Shown: positions 1-10,075, counted from the stretch's first letter. The stretch: DNA of 64,000 bases from Paragorgia papillata (GCA_035771165.1 JAWNZC010000259.1:1222501-1286500), one strand, 5' to 3'. Translations and numbers: made by a program. Notes: generated from the letters alone by a model not told the origin.

Positions 1-928
1 AACAATTTAAAAACGGGGTATATCAAATTCACTGTTTCTAAGTGAGCACCATATATAATTACGTTTAAACAATTTTGAAACAATCGTAGGTACAAGCTCA
101 GTTCATGTTTAACCTTGACGTACATGAAGGTAATTCCTCAGTTTTGCATTGCGCAGCATTTCTGCGCATAATTATGCAATACTAATTCAAGATGTATCTG
201 AGTGTTAGTGACGAAAACAAATAAAAATGTCACTAAGGAGGTTAAATCAGCTAATAATAAGTTTGACAAGAAAAAACTAACTTAATTTCTGGTTCTTGAA
301 AAAAAAAATTGTTGCGTGGTTTCGTATATATAGATGAAATGATAGGGAAATGCACCATGTTCACGCTGCAACGGGTCAACCTTGTGTAGCTCACAAAGAC
401 ACTCAGTGACCCCCACTTTTTCTTCAATTATTAATATCTTCCATCAGCTCTACAGCATATATGAAAGAATAGAGAAATATCACTTCGAAAATACGTACGT
501 ACGTTTTTCGTTTTTGCGGCTTTAAAAAAACATGTAGTAGAAAGAATGTGGACATTCTTATATCGTAAAAATGTTTGTCAATTGTTATTTTCGTCAAATT
601 TTCTTCTATTATTTGTTGCCACTAAATAGTTAATATATAAATGCATCTAAAATATCAAATATTTTCCCAGTCTGTATAGACTAAGTGCTTTTATGAAGGA
701 TTTTTCAAGATAACAAGACGGAATCAAAAGTTAGTCAAAATAGCTCCAAAGTGGGAAAACTTCATGGTTTACTGGCAGCTGTATTTTCTAAACGAGTTCG
801 GTGGCCGTAACTTTCACTTCCAGAAAAACTACTGAGGAATTACCTTAATTAATCATTCTATTATATAATTATGTGCACACTGTTTCACAAACAACTAAGT
901 TTGCTAAAGTCCTAACATTGTTTTCTAG
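1..928. other. Intron of gene 1 (5' flank of the first visible exon)
   Basis: No coding exon was found. From about position 330 onward the sequence matches the DNA from about 60716, so it belongs to the duplicated segment. Positions 1-330 have no counterpart there. The part before 929 should be intron, because the exon at 929 begins in phase 2 and needs an upstream partner exon outside the window. Confidence 0.5.
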
Positions 929-1308
929 TTCTTTGGTTTTTACTCGTGCAGATAATGGAGATCTTATTCGATTTTTTATTGACAAGGAAACAGACACAAT
1001 CATTTATCATAACGACAGCTCACCATTGTGTATGGCAGTTGACTCAGAGAATGAAGTTATTTACTGGGTGAACTATCGAAGTAGTGATGATGCTCATGTT
1101 CTCATGAAAACATTTTATAACGGATCAACTTCAAAATTAAAAGATTACCCTGGTCCAACAAGTACAGTAAAAATTGCAATTGGCGAAGATGATTTTTATG
1201 TTCTGGATAGTACTGGAGGTCGTATCGACCGTTTTGACAGAGAAACGACATCTTTGCAACACTTTTTTCAGGTCGATGATACCCCAAATGACTTTACTGT
1301 AGTTCAAG
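929..1308 (+). CDS. LRP-like gene 1: exon for the second half of a YWTD-like beta-propeller
   Basis: This is an internal exon of a secreted or membrane LDL-receptor-like protein, the second half of an extracellular beta-propeller. The acceptor is ttttctag (927-928) and the donor is GTGAGT at 1309. It starts in phase 2 and ends in phase 1. A nearer AG at 950-951 would give the wrong phase. The chosen start also aligns with exons 44502-44887 and 61330-61709, which share an S-L start, a D-x-x-N-x-x-x-Y-W core and a Y-x-L-x-S-x-x-x-(R/K)-I/M blade motif. The exon at 61330 has the same length (380 bp) and only about four amino-acid differences. The first-half propeller exon of this gene must lie upstream of the window. 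The family call rests on the YW-type blade motif and on EGF neighbours; the ligand is unknown. Confidence 0.8.
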
Positions 1309-1789
1309 GTGAGTACATACTAAACTAACTTCATTTATTCATTACAAATATATCAATTGACTTTTTCCTTTACCAAAAATTCCTACAATATGCATTTTAA
1401 TCGAGAAGACTGACAAATATTACTTGTAATATACAATACATGCAGAATTCATTATTGATGACCTTAAAGCTGAAAAAATTATGTAAAAGCTAGTGGCAAA
1501 GTCTAATAAATAAATAAATAAACTATAGTATCACAGGATCGCAGGATAGCCTTGATGTTGTATGTTTGCAACTAGTTCCAGTCCTATAATTATATTCCAC
1601 GAAACAAACTACATTTACAACATACAGTTTAACCAAGGAAAAGAACACGAGACTGCAAGTTCCTGTAACGTCATTCAACACTTATATTATCGATAATCGC
1701 TCTGTTGTCGTTTTTTCCCTATTTATCAGCAGACGCAGCACTTGATATATTGTTTGCCAAAATTCATCGTTATTCTTTTTTAATGTATC

Positions 1790-1821
<32 letters not shown>

Positions 1822-1989
1822 CACTTTCTTTTTATTCTGAGTCCTCTAGGGTTCCAACAGTTCTTTTCAGAACTTTCCAACATTATTACTCTCCACGGTT
1901 AATGAGTTTTTCAAAGCTGTATTTAAGTTTGTCAACACCATAAAATCGTTATTTACTATATAAAATAGAGTGTTAAACTAATAGAGTAA

Positions 1990-2090
1990 TATTTAAAACA
2001 TGAGCAGCAGTGTTTAATCAGATTTAAAACACAGACGATAGCCGAGTGTTTTAGATCTGATAAAACACGCACTGCGAATGTTTTAAATAT
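1990..2090. repeat. Palindromic (MITE-like) element
   Basis: Inverted arms: ATTTAAAACATGAGCAGCAG and onward at the left, CACTGCGAATGTTTTAAAT at the right. A diverged copy lies at about 62365-62468 in the duplicated segment. Confidence 0.55.
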
Positions 2091-2774
2091 AAATAACTTC
2101 AAAAACGACCCATATGGTAAGTTCATTGGCGTAGTAAGTTTGAAAAATAATGTTGTCTAAGCCGAGAAAATCAAAGCTAAAGCTTATGTAAATCATGAGG
2201 TTCCTTTATCAGATATAAAACCACGGACATTGTACGGATTTCTTTTGTGTTTTCCTCATGAATTATTAATGAGTTTTTGAATGATGTTTCCGCCACTAAT
2301 AAAAACGATCATCTCACATGCGTGATTATTTATGATAATCCACATGTGTCGATTATCACGGGACGCATTAGAGTTTACTGCTCTATTTTTGTGGGGAAAT
2401 AGCACTATTTTTCGCCGGGCGTAGTTATATAATAAACAGAACAATACATGGATGCTTGGAAATATATGAAATTTATTTCTCCTGTTGAACAAGATATCTC
2501 ACTCGTTCGCTTTGCTCACTCGTGGGATATCCTAATCAACACTCGAAATAAATGTCATATTTCCGCACATTCATGTATTATTCTCTATTTAACTATTCAA
2601 TTCTTTGTATATATTGCTAATTTGCATAGTGTAGCGTGTCCTCCTGTTTCGTTCATCTATAAATGTAATTTGTAAACATGTTGGCAATTTTTTAACAATA
2701 ATTATAAGCCTCTGGCTTTGGCCGTATTTTGTACTATATTTTTTTTTGTGTAAAAATAAATATTCATCATAACC

Positions 2775-2895
2775 GACGTGTGGTAGACGTTCGTCAAGCT
2801 CAAGTATACTCAGAAACGATATCTGAGAGCAACTGTCTGGGGATCAGAAATCTTTTCTGAGAATACTTGAGCTTGACGAACATCTGTCAAACGTC
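2775..2895. repeat. Palindromic (MITE-like) element
   Basis: Inverted arms of about 42 bp run through GTTCGTCAAGCTCAAGTAT and CTCAGAAA and back. The paralogous copy is at 62852-62972, and half an arm reappears at about 20022-20066. Confidence 0.6.
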
Positions 2896-3040
2896 TGTTA
2901 CATTACACCAAGCTCGCAAATGTACTACATGCACTACATGTATACATACAACTTATGATATCAATAAATCATCATCAATAAATTATCATCATCATAGTGC
3001 GTGTACTGTTAATTGCATAATTTCTTATTTATTTTAAAAG

Positions 3041-3160
3041 ATTTGGACGAATGTTGCGTTGGTGGTTACTGTCACGACAATGCAACCTGCACAAATACTC
3101 CTGGAAGCTATTTCTGCACTTGTAAACTAGGATATACTGGAAACTTGACATATTGTGAAG
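3041..3160 (+). CDS. LRP-like gene 1: EGF exon following the propeller
   Basis: One complete EGF-like domain in a phase 1-1 exon of 120 bp, acceptor ttttaaaag and donor GTAAAA at 3161. The six cysteines sit in calcium-binding EGF spacing (D-L-D-E-C-C start, C-H-D-N-A-T-C, G-S-Y-F-C-T-C, Y-C-E-G end). The D-x-D-E-C and the N/Y positions fit the Ca-binding type. An EGF right after a propeller is the usual LDLR/LRP arrangement. The gene 2 counterpart at 63117 is six bases longer (G-I-G-N-S instead of G-N-L). Confidence 0.88.
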
Positions 3161-3295
3161 GTAAAATAAATGAGAATACTGTTGCGTTATTGATAAAAAA
3201 GAAACACAAATTATCTTCCGAAGTCTAGACCTTAAAATGCATATGACATAAAAATTAAGTTTGTCACATTTGAAAAAAAATTAAAATGACAATGT

Positions 3296-3998
3296 AACGT
3301 CTTTTGCAGTTTTTGGTTTCGTTGCATCGTTTTTGATATACTTCAGTTTGTTTAATATGCGTATGTCACAAGCTGTGACGTACATGTGCATAATGACTTA
3401 CTGGAGAAGGGAATATATCTTTACTATTATCAAACCAAGTTTAATTTGAAGGAAGCATATGCGTGTGTTTCTCTCACAACACCAGACATGTAGAAATTGT
3501 AAGTGGTTTTGTTTGATAATAGCAAAGATATATAACCTCCGAAAACCATTATGCACCAGTACACTACAACTATAGAAATAATAGACTGACCTAGAATGCG
3601 GGCTCTGTCACATGAGAGAGGTCTAATTGAAATTTTATTTCGCCCTTATAAATCCACCATTTAAAATTTTGTAAGGGATAGGAGGAGGAGGAGGGTCACG
3701 TCAGCGCAGCTTATTGTCCCCTCAATATTATTTTTTGAAAAATAGTTTATCCATAGTTCACTCTACATGGTCACCAACCGCAACTGCGTTAAAAGCTATC
3801 GAAAACTCCTAAGACGAGTTCCCTTTGCCCTTATAAATCGGCCATTTTGACTCCCTATAGTGGGGTCACTTTTTCGACCGAGAAGAGATAGGAGCCCGAA
3901 TTCCTATATGTCACAACATGTGACATTTAGATATCAAACAAACTGAAATATCTTAAAAACAAAGCAACGAAGCCAAAAACTGCAACAGATGTCACTTT
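3296..3998. repeat. Composite inverted-repeat element inside a gene 1 intron
   Basis: The outer arms are inverted: 3300-3375 (GCAGTTTTTGGTTTCGTTGC, CTTCAGTTTGTTTAATAT) against 3905-3990 (CAAACAAACTGAAATATC, GCAACGAAGCCAAAAACTGC). Two further units are nested inside: a hairpin at about 3389-3560 around TATCTTTACTATTATCAAAC, and a roughly 310-bp short-TIR element at 3580-3900. The whole nest is also present at about 63390-64000. Confidence 0.65.
3580..3900. mobile_element. Short-TIR non-autonomous element, family copy 1
   Basis: A segment of about 320 bp. It is similar to 13425-13760 and 63660-63990, with the shared internal block TTATAAATCGGCCATTTTG and ends of the type AGACYTAGAATGYGGGCT / GAGTTCGCATTCTAGATC. 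No coding capacity. Confidence 0.6.
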
Positions 3999-4633
3999 GT
4001 AATTTTAAGTGTTCTTTAAAATAAGAAAAAGCTAATTTTCGCGTGATAAGCACCAAGCTATTTCATTAATCTGTATTTATTGTCAAATTTACTTAGAATA
4101 TAAGTACGTTTCAGTTTGTATTATAATTAGTGTCCCTATTTACTAGTTATATTACTGCTATTTCAGTAAATCAAGGTTATCTATCTATTTTACTATTTCA
4201 AGATATAAAAGACTTACTAGCTATACATAAATGCTATAACCACTCGTCATCCGTTATGTCCTACTGTTTCTGTTTGTTGTAATTTTTTTGAAATAATTAC
4301 TACCAGAGAGTAAAAAAAGTAGAGTGCTGCGACCCTATGCAAGACAGACCTCCTGTTACGCTATGTTAGTCTGCATGATAACAAGTCACAGGATCTTTAC
4401 ACATGTTATTACGTTATTTATATTACTTTTTACAATACAATCCGACAGATGGAAAACATAAAAATCCTATTTGTGTACAAATATTTCCTTTATCTGTACA
4501 TGTGATCCTGGTTTTGGTGGTTTGGTTTTCCTGTTATTAATCCTTGCTTAATCAATTAAAAATGAATAAATTATATTATTTTTTGAGTATTATCAATGGA
4601 AGTTAAAAAGCTTTCTATCTAATGTTACTTTAG
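3999..4633. other. Gene 1 intron, remnants only
   Basis: No intact exon. At about 4441-4560 there are decayed pieces of the EGF repeat unit (a GTGATCCTGGTTTTGGTGG block and the TTAATCAATTAA region), showing that the repeat array once reached further upstream. Confidence 0.5.
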
Positions 4634-4750
4634 ACATTATTGAATGTCTCAACAACCCATGTGATTCAAACGCAACTTGTAACAATACAGTTGGATCATT
4701 CATCTGTACCTGTAATGTTGGTTTTAGTGGAGATGGCATAAACTGTACAG
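4634..4750 (+). CDS. Gene 1 EGF exon A1
   Basis: Phase 1-1 EGF exon of 117 bp, acceptor ctttag, donor GTATAT. Six cysteines in D-I-I-E-C...C-D-S-N-A-T-C...F-I-C-T-C...I-N-C-T-G. It is the most diverged A copy (I-I-E-C instead of I-N-E-C). Confidence 0.85.
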
Positions 4751-4900
4751 GTATATGTTTATTTGTCTTTTAAAATATTGCATCGATATTTATCCGTTTC
4801 TTCCTTGGAGTATACAGGAATATACGACGATTTTAAATGAAATATATAATTACGAACTGAAAAATTAAGATAAAGTTCCTTTGTGATATTGAAATTTTAG

Positions 4901-5010
4901 TTAGAAACACTAGTGGTTGTATCAGAAGAATATACATGCCTATAGTGGTTGTAACTACTTATAATTTTTATTTATCTAATTGCATGGAGTCTACAGAGGT
5001 ATGCATCTGA
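4901..5010 (+). pseudogene. Transmembrane terminal-type exon copy 1 (frame damaged)
   Basis: The acceptor gaaattttag and the phase are kept and the first 17 residues match the other copies (R-N-T-S-G-C-I-R-R, Y-M-P-I-V-V-V). Indels then destroy the hydrophobic run and the frame ends at TGA 5008. The AATAAA position reads aatgaa. Probably non-functional. Confidence 0.6.
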
Positions 5011-5110
5011 CGTATTTTTTAAAAATTTGATTGGAAAACGCTGAACTAGAATTATTAATGAATTTCACAAATGAAACAGAAAAAGTTCCTTTATGATCCT
5101 GTAATTTTAG

Positions 5111-5229
5111 TTACAAACACTAGTGGTTGTATCAGAAGAGTATACATGCCTATAGTGGTTGTAATTATAATTTTTATTGCTCTAATTGTATCCAGTCTAC
5201 AGAGATATGCAATTGACGAAAATTTTTAA
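5111..5229 (+). CDS. Candidate alternative last exon TM2 (membrane anchor, short tail, stop)
   Basis: Acceptor gtaattttag (5101-5110); the exon joins in phase 1 to the G left by the A1 EGF exon. It encodes about 39 residues: V-T-N-T-S-G-C-I-R-R, then a hydrophobic run (Y-M-P-I-V-V-V-I-I-I-F-I-A-L-I-V), then S-S-L-Q-R-Y-A-I-D-E-N-F and TAA at 5227-5229. AATAAA follows at 5260. The layout (juxtamembrane N-glycosylation motif, one transmembrane helix, basic stop-transfer, short cytosolic tail) would anchor a protein ending after EGF A1. Acceptor, phase, frame, stop and poly(A) signal are seen; use in mRNA is inferred. It could also be a skipped fossil of an old gene end. Confidence 0.55.
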
Positions 5230-5259
5230 ACTTTGATTGGAAAACGTTCATGAATTATT

Positions 5260-5265
5260 AATAAA
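5260..5265 (+). terminator. Poly(A) signal AATAAA after TM2
   Basis: Canonical AATAAA about 30 nt after the TAA of the TM2 exon, followed by a T-rich stretch. Confidence 0.5.
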
Positions 5266-5299
5266 CTTCACAATAAGGCAATCTATATTAATATTATTT

Positions 5300-5402
5300 A
5301 ATAAACCATGCCATTCAACCGAAGCTTCTAACACTACAGTTAATTTAATCTTTTATCTGTATATGTGATCCTGATTTTGGTGGAGATCTTTTCACTGTAC
5401 AG
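5300..5402 (+). pseudogene. Decayed EGF exon C, copy 1
   Basis: EGF-derived: N-K-P-C-H-S remnant, then the pattern TGTATATGTGATCCTGATTT. The 5' end and acceptor are lost and the frame is broken. Confidence 0.6.
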
Positions 5403-5594
5403 CTGCATGCAAATTGAGAAAATGAAATAACACATTAAATTCATACGTTTGTTTTGGCAATTTCAAAGATTCAATAGTCCAGGTTTTCCTGGTACTAATT
5501 CTTTCTTAATAAATTAAGAAATGAAATAATTCCATTATTTTTTTGGGTACTTTCAATGGAAATTAACAAAGTTTTCTTTCTAATGTTACTTTAG

Positions 5595-5711
5595 ACATCA
5601 ATGAATGTCTCAACAACCCATGTGACTCAAACGCATATTGTAACAATACAGCTGGTTCATTCATGTGTACTTGTAATGTTGGTTTTGGTGGAGATGGCAT
5701 AAACTGTACAG
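5595..5711 (+). CDS. Gene 1 EGF exon A2
   Basis: 117 bp, phase 1-1, acceptor ctttag, donor GTATAT. Complete calcium-binding type EGF, D-I-N-E-C-L-N-N-P-C-D-S-N-A-Y-C, with an A in place of the V before the G-S-F segment of its sisters. Confidence 0.88.
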
Positions 5712-5856
5712 GTATATATGTTATAATCTTTTAAAATATTGATTCGACTTTTATCCGTTTATTCTCTGGAGTATACAGTAATAACAACCGTGTTGGAAAA
5801 TATATACAATCACGAAATGAAAGAGAAAAAGTTCCTTTATGATCTTGTAATTTTAG

Positions 5857-5975
5857 TTACAAACGCTAGTGGTTGTATCAAAAGAGTATACATGCCTATA
5901 GTGGTTGTAATTATAATTTTTATTGCTCTAATTGTATGGAGTCTACAGAGATATGCACTTGACGTAAATTTTTAA
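5857..5975 (+). CDS. Candidate alternative last exon TM3 (intact)
   Basis: Intact copy 145 bp after EGF A2. Acceptor gtaattttag, phase 1, V-T-N-A-S-G-C-I-K-R, the helix M-P-I-V-V-V-I-I-I-F-I-A-L-I-V-W-S-L, tail Q-R-Y-A-L-D-V-N-F, TAA at 5973-5975. AATAAA lies at 6006-6011 with an (ATT)n T-rich stretch after it. Spliced from A2 it would end the protein as a type I membrane form. The differences between copies leave the helix hydrophobic in TM2, TM3 and TM5. Confidence 0.6.
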
Positions 5976-6005
5976 ACTTTGATTGGAAAACGTTCTTGAA
6001 TTATT

Positions 6006-6011
6006 AATAAA
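6006..6011 (+). terminator. Poly(A) signal AATAAA after TM3
   Basis: AATAAA 31 nt after the stop of TM3. Confidence 0.5.
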
Positions 6012-6121
6012 CTTCACAATATGATTTAGAAATCACGATTTAAGGCAATCTATATTATTATTATTATTATTATAATTATAATTAAAGTCGAAATTGTATC
6101 TTTATTATTTTGTCATTTAAG

Positions 6122-6238
6122 ATATCAACGAATGTCAAAATAATCCATGTCATTCAAACGCAGCTTGTAACAATAGAGTAGGATCGTATAATTGTACATG
6201 TGATGCTGGCTTTAGTGGAGATGGCATAAACTGTACAG
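6122..6238 (+). CDS. Gene 1 EGF exon B1
   Basis: 117 bp, phase 1-1, acceptor atttaag, donor [22 protein letters not shown], then [11 protein letters not shown]. All six cysteines are present. N-N-R replaces N-N-T, removing an N-glycosylation motif. Confidence 0.88.
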
Positions 6239-6353
6239 GTATCTGCGTATCGACCGTTTAAAATATCGCCAAAAAACCGTTGTACCTTCATTTCTATAAA
6301 CTAAGGAAAAACATTTTATCACGTTTACATTATGTTTTCTTTATCATATTTCG

Positions 6354-6474
6354 AATGTTAACGAGTGTCTTAATAAACCATGCCATTCAAGCGAAGCTTG
6401 TAACAATACAGTTAATTGAATCTTTTATCTGTATATGTGATCCTGATTTTGGTGGAGATCTTTTGACTGTACAG
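6354..6474 (+). pseudogene. Decayed EGF exon C, copy 2
   Basis: N-V-N-E-C-L-N-K-P-C-H-S-S-E-A-C-N-N-T-V-N, then TGA. Two extra bases break the frame before the last cysteines. The position of the acceptor AG reads CG. The same defects are shared by the later copies. Confidence 0.7.
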
Positions 6475-6666
6475 TTGCATGCAAATTGAGAAAATGAAAT
6501 AACACATTAAATTCATACGTTTGTTTTAGCAATTTCAAAGATTCAATAGTCCGGGTTTTCCTGGTACTAATTCTTGCTTAATAAATTAAGAAATGAAATA
6601 ATTCCATTATTTTTTTGGGTACTTTCAATGGAAATTAACAAAGTTTTCTTTCTAATGTTACTTTAG

Positions 6667-6783
6667 ACATCAATGAATGTCTCAACAACCCCTGTGACTC
6701 AAACGCATATTGTAACAATACAGTTGGTTCATTCATGTGTACCTGTAATGTTGGTTTTGGTGGAGATGGCATAAACTGTACAG
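6667..6783 (+). CDS. Gene 1 EGF exon A3
   Basis: 117 bp, phase 1-1, acceptor ctttag, donor GTATAT, full six-cysteine EGF of type A (C-D-S-N-A-Y-C, F-M-C-T-C, G-F-G-G-D-G-I-N-C). Confidence 0.88.
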
Positions 6784-6928
6784 GTATATATGTTATAATC
6801 TTTTAAAATATTGATTCGACTTTTATCCGTTTATTCTCTGGAGTATACAGTAATAACAACCGTGTTGGAAAATATATACAATCACGAAATGTAAGAGAAA
6901 AAGTTCCTTTATGATCTTGTAATTTTAT

Positions 6929-7047
6929 TTACAAACGCTAGTGGTTGTATCAAAAGAGTATACATGCCTATAGTGGTTGTAATTATAATTTTTATTGCTC
7001 TAATTGTATGGAGTCTACAGAGATATGCACTTGACGTAAATATTTAA
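6929..7047 (+). pseudogene. Transmembrane terminal-type exon copy 4 (acceptor lost)
   Basis: The reading frame, helix, TAA (7045-7047) and AATAAA (7078-7083) are intact. The acceptor AG has become AT (attttaTtt), so this copy should not be spliced in, unless the read has an error. Confidence 0.6.
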
Positions 7048-7124
7048 ACTTTGATTGGAAAACGTTCATGAATTATTAATAAACTTCACAATATGATTTA
7101 GAAATCACGATTTAAGGCAATCTA

Positions 7125-7161
<37 letters not shown>

Positions 7162-7208
7162 ATTATAATTAAAGTCGAAATTGTATCTTTATTATTTTGT
7201 CATTTAAG

Positions 7209-7325
7209 ATATCAACGAATGTCAAAACAATCCATGTCATTCAAACGCAACTTGTAACAATACAGTAGGATCGTACAATTGTACATGTGATGCTGGATTT
7301 AGTGGAGATGGCATAAACTGTACAG
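7209..7325 (+). CDS. Gene 1 EGF exon B2
   Basis: 117 bp, phase 1-1, acceptor atttaag, donor [22 protein letters not shown] with an intact N-N-T motif. Confidence 0.88.
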
Positions 7326-7440
7326 GTATCTGCGTATCGACCGTTTAAAATATCGCCAAAAAAACGTTTTACCTTCATTTCTATAAACTAAGGAAAAACC
7401 TTTTATCACGTTTACATTATGTTTTCTTTATCATATTTCG

Positions 7441-7561
7441 AATGTTAACGAGTGTCTTAATAAACCATGCCACTCAACCGAAGCTTGTAACAATACAGTT
7501 AATTGAATCATTTATCTGTATATGTGATCCTGGTTTTGGTGGAGATCTTTTGACTGTACAG
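7441..7561 (+). pseudogene. Decayed EGF exon C, copy 3
   Basis: Same CG-for-AG acceptor, same TGA and frameshift as copy 2. 121 bp. Confidence 0.7.
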
Positions 7562-7753
7562 CTGCATGCAAATTGAGAAAATGAAATAACACATTAAATT
7601 CATACGTTTGTTTTGGCAATTTCAAAGATTCATTAGTCCGGGTTTTCCTGGTACTAATTCTTGCTTAATAAATTAAGAAATGAAGTAATTCCATTATTTT
7701 TTTGCGTACTTTCAATGGAAATTAACAAAGTTTTCTTTCTAATGTTACTTTAG

Positions 7754-7870
7754 ACATCAATGAATGTCTCAACAACCCATGTGACTCAAACGCATATTGT
7801 AACAATACAGTTGGTTCATTCATGTGTACCTGTAATGTTGGTTTTGGTGGAGATGGCATAAACTGTACAG
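7754..7870 (+). CDS. Gene 1 EGF exon A4
   Basis: 117 bp, phase 1-1, acceptor ctttag, donor GTATAT. Type A EGF, protein identical to A3 as far as I can read. Confidence 0.88.
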
Positions 7871-8015
7871 GTATATATGTTATAATCTTTTAAAATATTG
7901 ATTCGACTTTTATCCGTTTATTCTCTGGAGTATACAGTAATAACAACCGTGTTGGAAAATATATACAATCACGAAATGTAAGAGAAAAAGTTCCTTTATG
8001 ATCTTGTAATTTTAG

Positions 8016-8134
8016 TTACAAACGCTAGTGGTTGTATCAAAAGAGTATACATGCCTATAGTGGTTGTAATTATAATTTTTATTGCTCTAATTGTATGGAG
8101 TCTACAGAGATATGCACTTGACGTAAATATTTAA
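8016..8134 (+). CDS. Candidate alternative last exon TM5 (intact)
   Basis: Intact copy after EGF A4. Acceptor gtaattttag, phase 1, V-T-N-A-S-G-C-I-K-R, helix M-P-I-V-V-V-I-I-I-F-I-A-L-I-V-W-S-L, tail Q-R-Y-A-L-D-V-N-I, TAA 8132-8134, AATAAA at 8165-8170. It differs from TM3 by a single final residue (I for F). Same interpretation and same doubt as TM3. Confidence 0.6.
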
Positions 8135-8164
8135 ACTTTGATTGGAAAACGTTCATGAATTATT

Positions 8165-8170
8165 AATAAA
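8165..8170 (+). terminator. Poly(A) signal AATAAA after TM5
   Basis: AATAAA about 30 nt after the stop, followed by a long (ATT)n tract. Confidence 0.5.
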
Positions 8171-8211
8171 CTTCACAATATGATTTAGAAATCACGATTT
8201 AAGGCAATCTA

Positions 8212-8263
<52 letters not shown>

Positions 8264-8310
8264 ATTATAATTAAAGTCGAAATTGTATCTTTATTATTTT
8301 GTCATTTAAG

Positions 8311-8427
8311 ATATCAACGAATGTCAAAACAATCCATGTCATTCAAACGCAACTTGTAACAATACAGTAGGATCGTACAATTGTACATGTGATGCTGGAT
8401 TTAGTGGAGATGGCATAAACTGTACAG
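8311..8427 (+). CDS. Gene 1 EGF exon B3
   Basis: 117 bp, phase 1-1, acceptor atttaag, donor GTATCT, type B EGF, essentially identical to B2. Confidence 0.88.
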
Positions 8428-8542
8428 GTATCTGCGTATCGACCGTTTAAAATATCGCCAAAAAAACGTTTTACCTTCATTTCTATAAACTAAGGAAAAA
8501 CCTTTTATCACGTTTACATTATGTTTTCTTTATCATATTTCG

Positions 8543-8663
8543 AATGTTAACGAGTGTCTTAATAAACCATGCCACTCAACCGAAGCTTGTAACAATACAG
8601 TTAATTGAATCATTTATCTGTATATGTGATCCTGGTTTTGGTGGAGATCTTTTGACTGTACAG
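8543..8663 (+). pseudogene. Decayed EGF exon C, copy 4
   Basis: Same fixed defects (CG acceptor, TGA, frameshift) as copies 2 and 3. Confidence 0.7.
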
Positions 8664-8855
8664 CTGCATGGAAATTGAGAAAATGAAATAACACATTAAA
8701 TTCATACGTTTGTTTTGGCAATTTCAAAGATTCATTAGTCCGGGTTTTCCTGGTACTAATTCTTGCTTAATAAATTAAGAAATGAAGTAATTCCATTATT
8801 TTTTTGCGTACTTTCAATGGAAATTAACAAAGTTTTCTTTCTAATGTTACTTTAG

Positions 8856-8972
8856 ACATCAATGAATGTCTCAGCAACCCATGTGACTCAAACGCATATT
8901 GTAACAATACAGTTGGTTCATTCATGTGTACCTGTAATGTTGGTTTTAGTGGAGATGGCATAAACTGTACAG
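8856..8972 (+). CDS. Gene 1 EGF exon A5
   Basis: 117 bp, phase 1-1, acceptor ctttag, donor GTATAT. Type A EGF with C-L-S-N-P-C and G-F-S-G-D-G, shared with A6 and A7. Confidence 0.88.
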
Positions 8973-9117
8973 GTATATATGTTATAATCTTTTAAAATAT
9001 TGATTCGACTTTTATCCGTTTATTCTCTGGAGTATACAGTAATAACAACTGTGTTGGAAAATATATACAATCACGAAATGAAAGAGAAAAAGTCCCTTTA
9101 TGATCTTGTAATTTTAG

Positions 9118-9236
9118 TTACAAACACTAGTAGTTGTATCAGAAGAGTATAAATGCCTTTAGTGGTTGTAATTATAATTTTTATTGCTCTAATTGTATGG
9201 AGTCTACTGAAGTATGCACTTGACGTATATGTTTAA
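9118..9236 (+). pseudogene. Transmembrane terminal-type exon copy 6 (early stop)
   Basis: The acceptor is intact, but TAC has become TAA (9150-9152), so the frame stops after V-T-N-T-S-S-C-I-R-R-V, before the helix. The remaining helix sequence is still readable and AATAAA is present at 9267. If spliced it would give a secreted form ending with a short tail. Confidence 0.6.
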
Positions 9237-9431
9237 ACTTTGATTGGAAAGCGTTCATAAATTATTAATAAACTTCACAATATGATTCAGAAATCACGAT
9301 TTAAGGCAATCTATATTATTACTATTATTGTTATTATTGTTATTATTTTTATTATTATTATTATTGTTTTTATTATTATTATAATTTTAATTAAAGTCGA
9401 AATTGTATTCTTTATTGTTTTGTCATTTCAG

Positions 9432-9533
9432 ATATCAACGAATGTCAAAACAATCCATGTCATTCAAACGCAACTTGTAACAATACAGTAGGATCGTACA
9501 ATTGTACATGTGATGCTGGCATCAACTGTACAG
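9432..9533 (+). CDS. Gene 1 EGF exon B4 (15-bp deletion)
   Basis: 102 bp, phase 1-1, acceptor atttcag, donor GTATCT. The frame is kept but five residues (F-S-G-D-G type) are missing between the fifth and sixth cysteines, reading C-D-A-G-I-N-C. All six cysteines remain. The final hairpin of the EGF fold would be shortened. Confidence 0.82.
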
Positions 9534-9647
9534 GTATCTACGTATCGACCATTTAAAATATCGCCCAAAAACGTTTTAGCTTCATTTCTATAAACTAAGG
9601 AAAAATCTTTTATCACGTTTACATTATGTTTTCTTTATCATATTTCG

Positions 9648-9767
9648 AATGTTAACGGGTGTCTTAATAAACCATGCCATTCAACCGAAGCTTGTAACAA
9701 TACAGTTAATTGAATCATTTATCTGTATATGTGACCCTGGTTTTGGTGGAGATCTTTGACTGTACAG
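9648..9767 (+). pseudogene. Decayed EGF exon C, copy 5
   Basis: Same CG acceptor and TGA; one base shorter at GATCTTTGAC. Confidence 0.7.
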
Positions 9768-9958
9768 CTGCATGCAAATTGAGAAAATAAAATAACACAT
9801 TAAATTCATACGTTTGTTTTGGCAATTTCAAAGATTCAATAGTCCGTGTTTTCCTGGTACTAATTCTTGCTTAATAAATTCAGAAATGAAATAATTCCAT
9901 TTTTTTTTGCGTACTTTCAATGGAAATTAACAAAGTTTTCTTTCTAATGTTACTTTAG

Positions 9959-10075
9959 ACATCAATGAATGTCTCAGCAACCCATGTGACTCAAACGCAT
10001 ATTGTAACAATACAGTTGGTTCATTCATGTGTACCTGTAATGTTGGTTTTAGTGGAGATGGCATAAACTGTACAG
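9959..10075 (+). CDS. Gene 1 EGF exon A6
   Basis: 117 bp, phase 1-1, acceptor ctttag, donor GTATAT, same protein as A5. Confidence 0.88.

Larger units (their letters stand above)
1309..3040. other. Gene 1 intron
   Basis: Intron between the propeller exon and the first EGF exon. It holds an (ATT)n tract near 1792-1820, palindromic elements at 1990-2090 and 2775-2895, and a segment of about 294 bp (2221-2514) that is missing from the duplicate copy near 62600. Confidence 0.7.

Noticed and set aside
952..1308. Use of the AG at 950-951 as start of the propeller exon
   Set aside because: It would give phase 1 and clash with the phase-2 partner exon. The acceptor at 927-928 matches all homologous exons.
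9282..9491. Hydrophobic I-I-V-I-I-F frame before EGF B4 and B5
   Set aside because: It comes from the (ATT)n tract, lacks a phase-matched acceptor, and differs from the real helix block.
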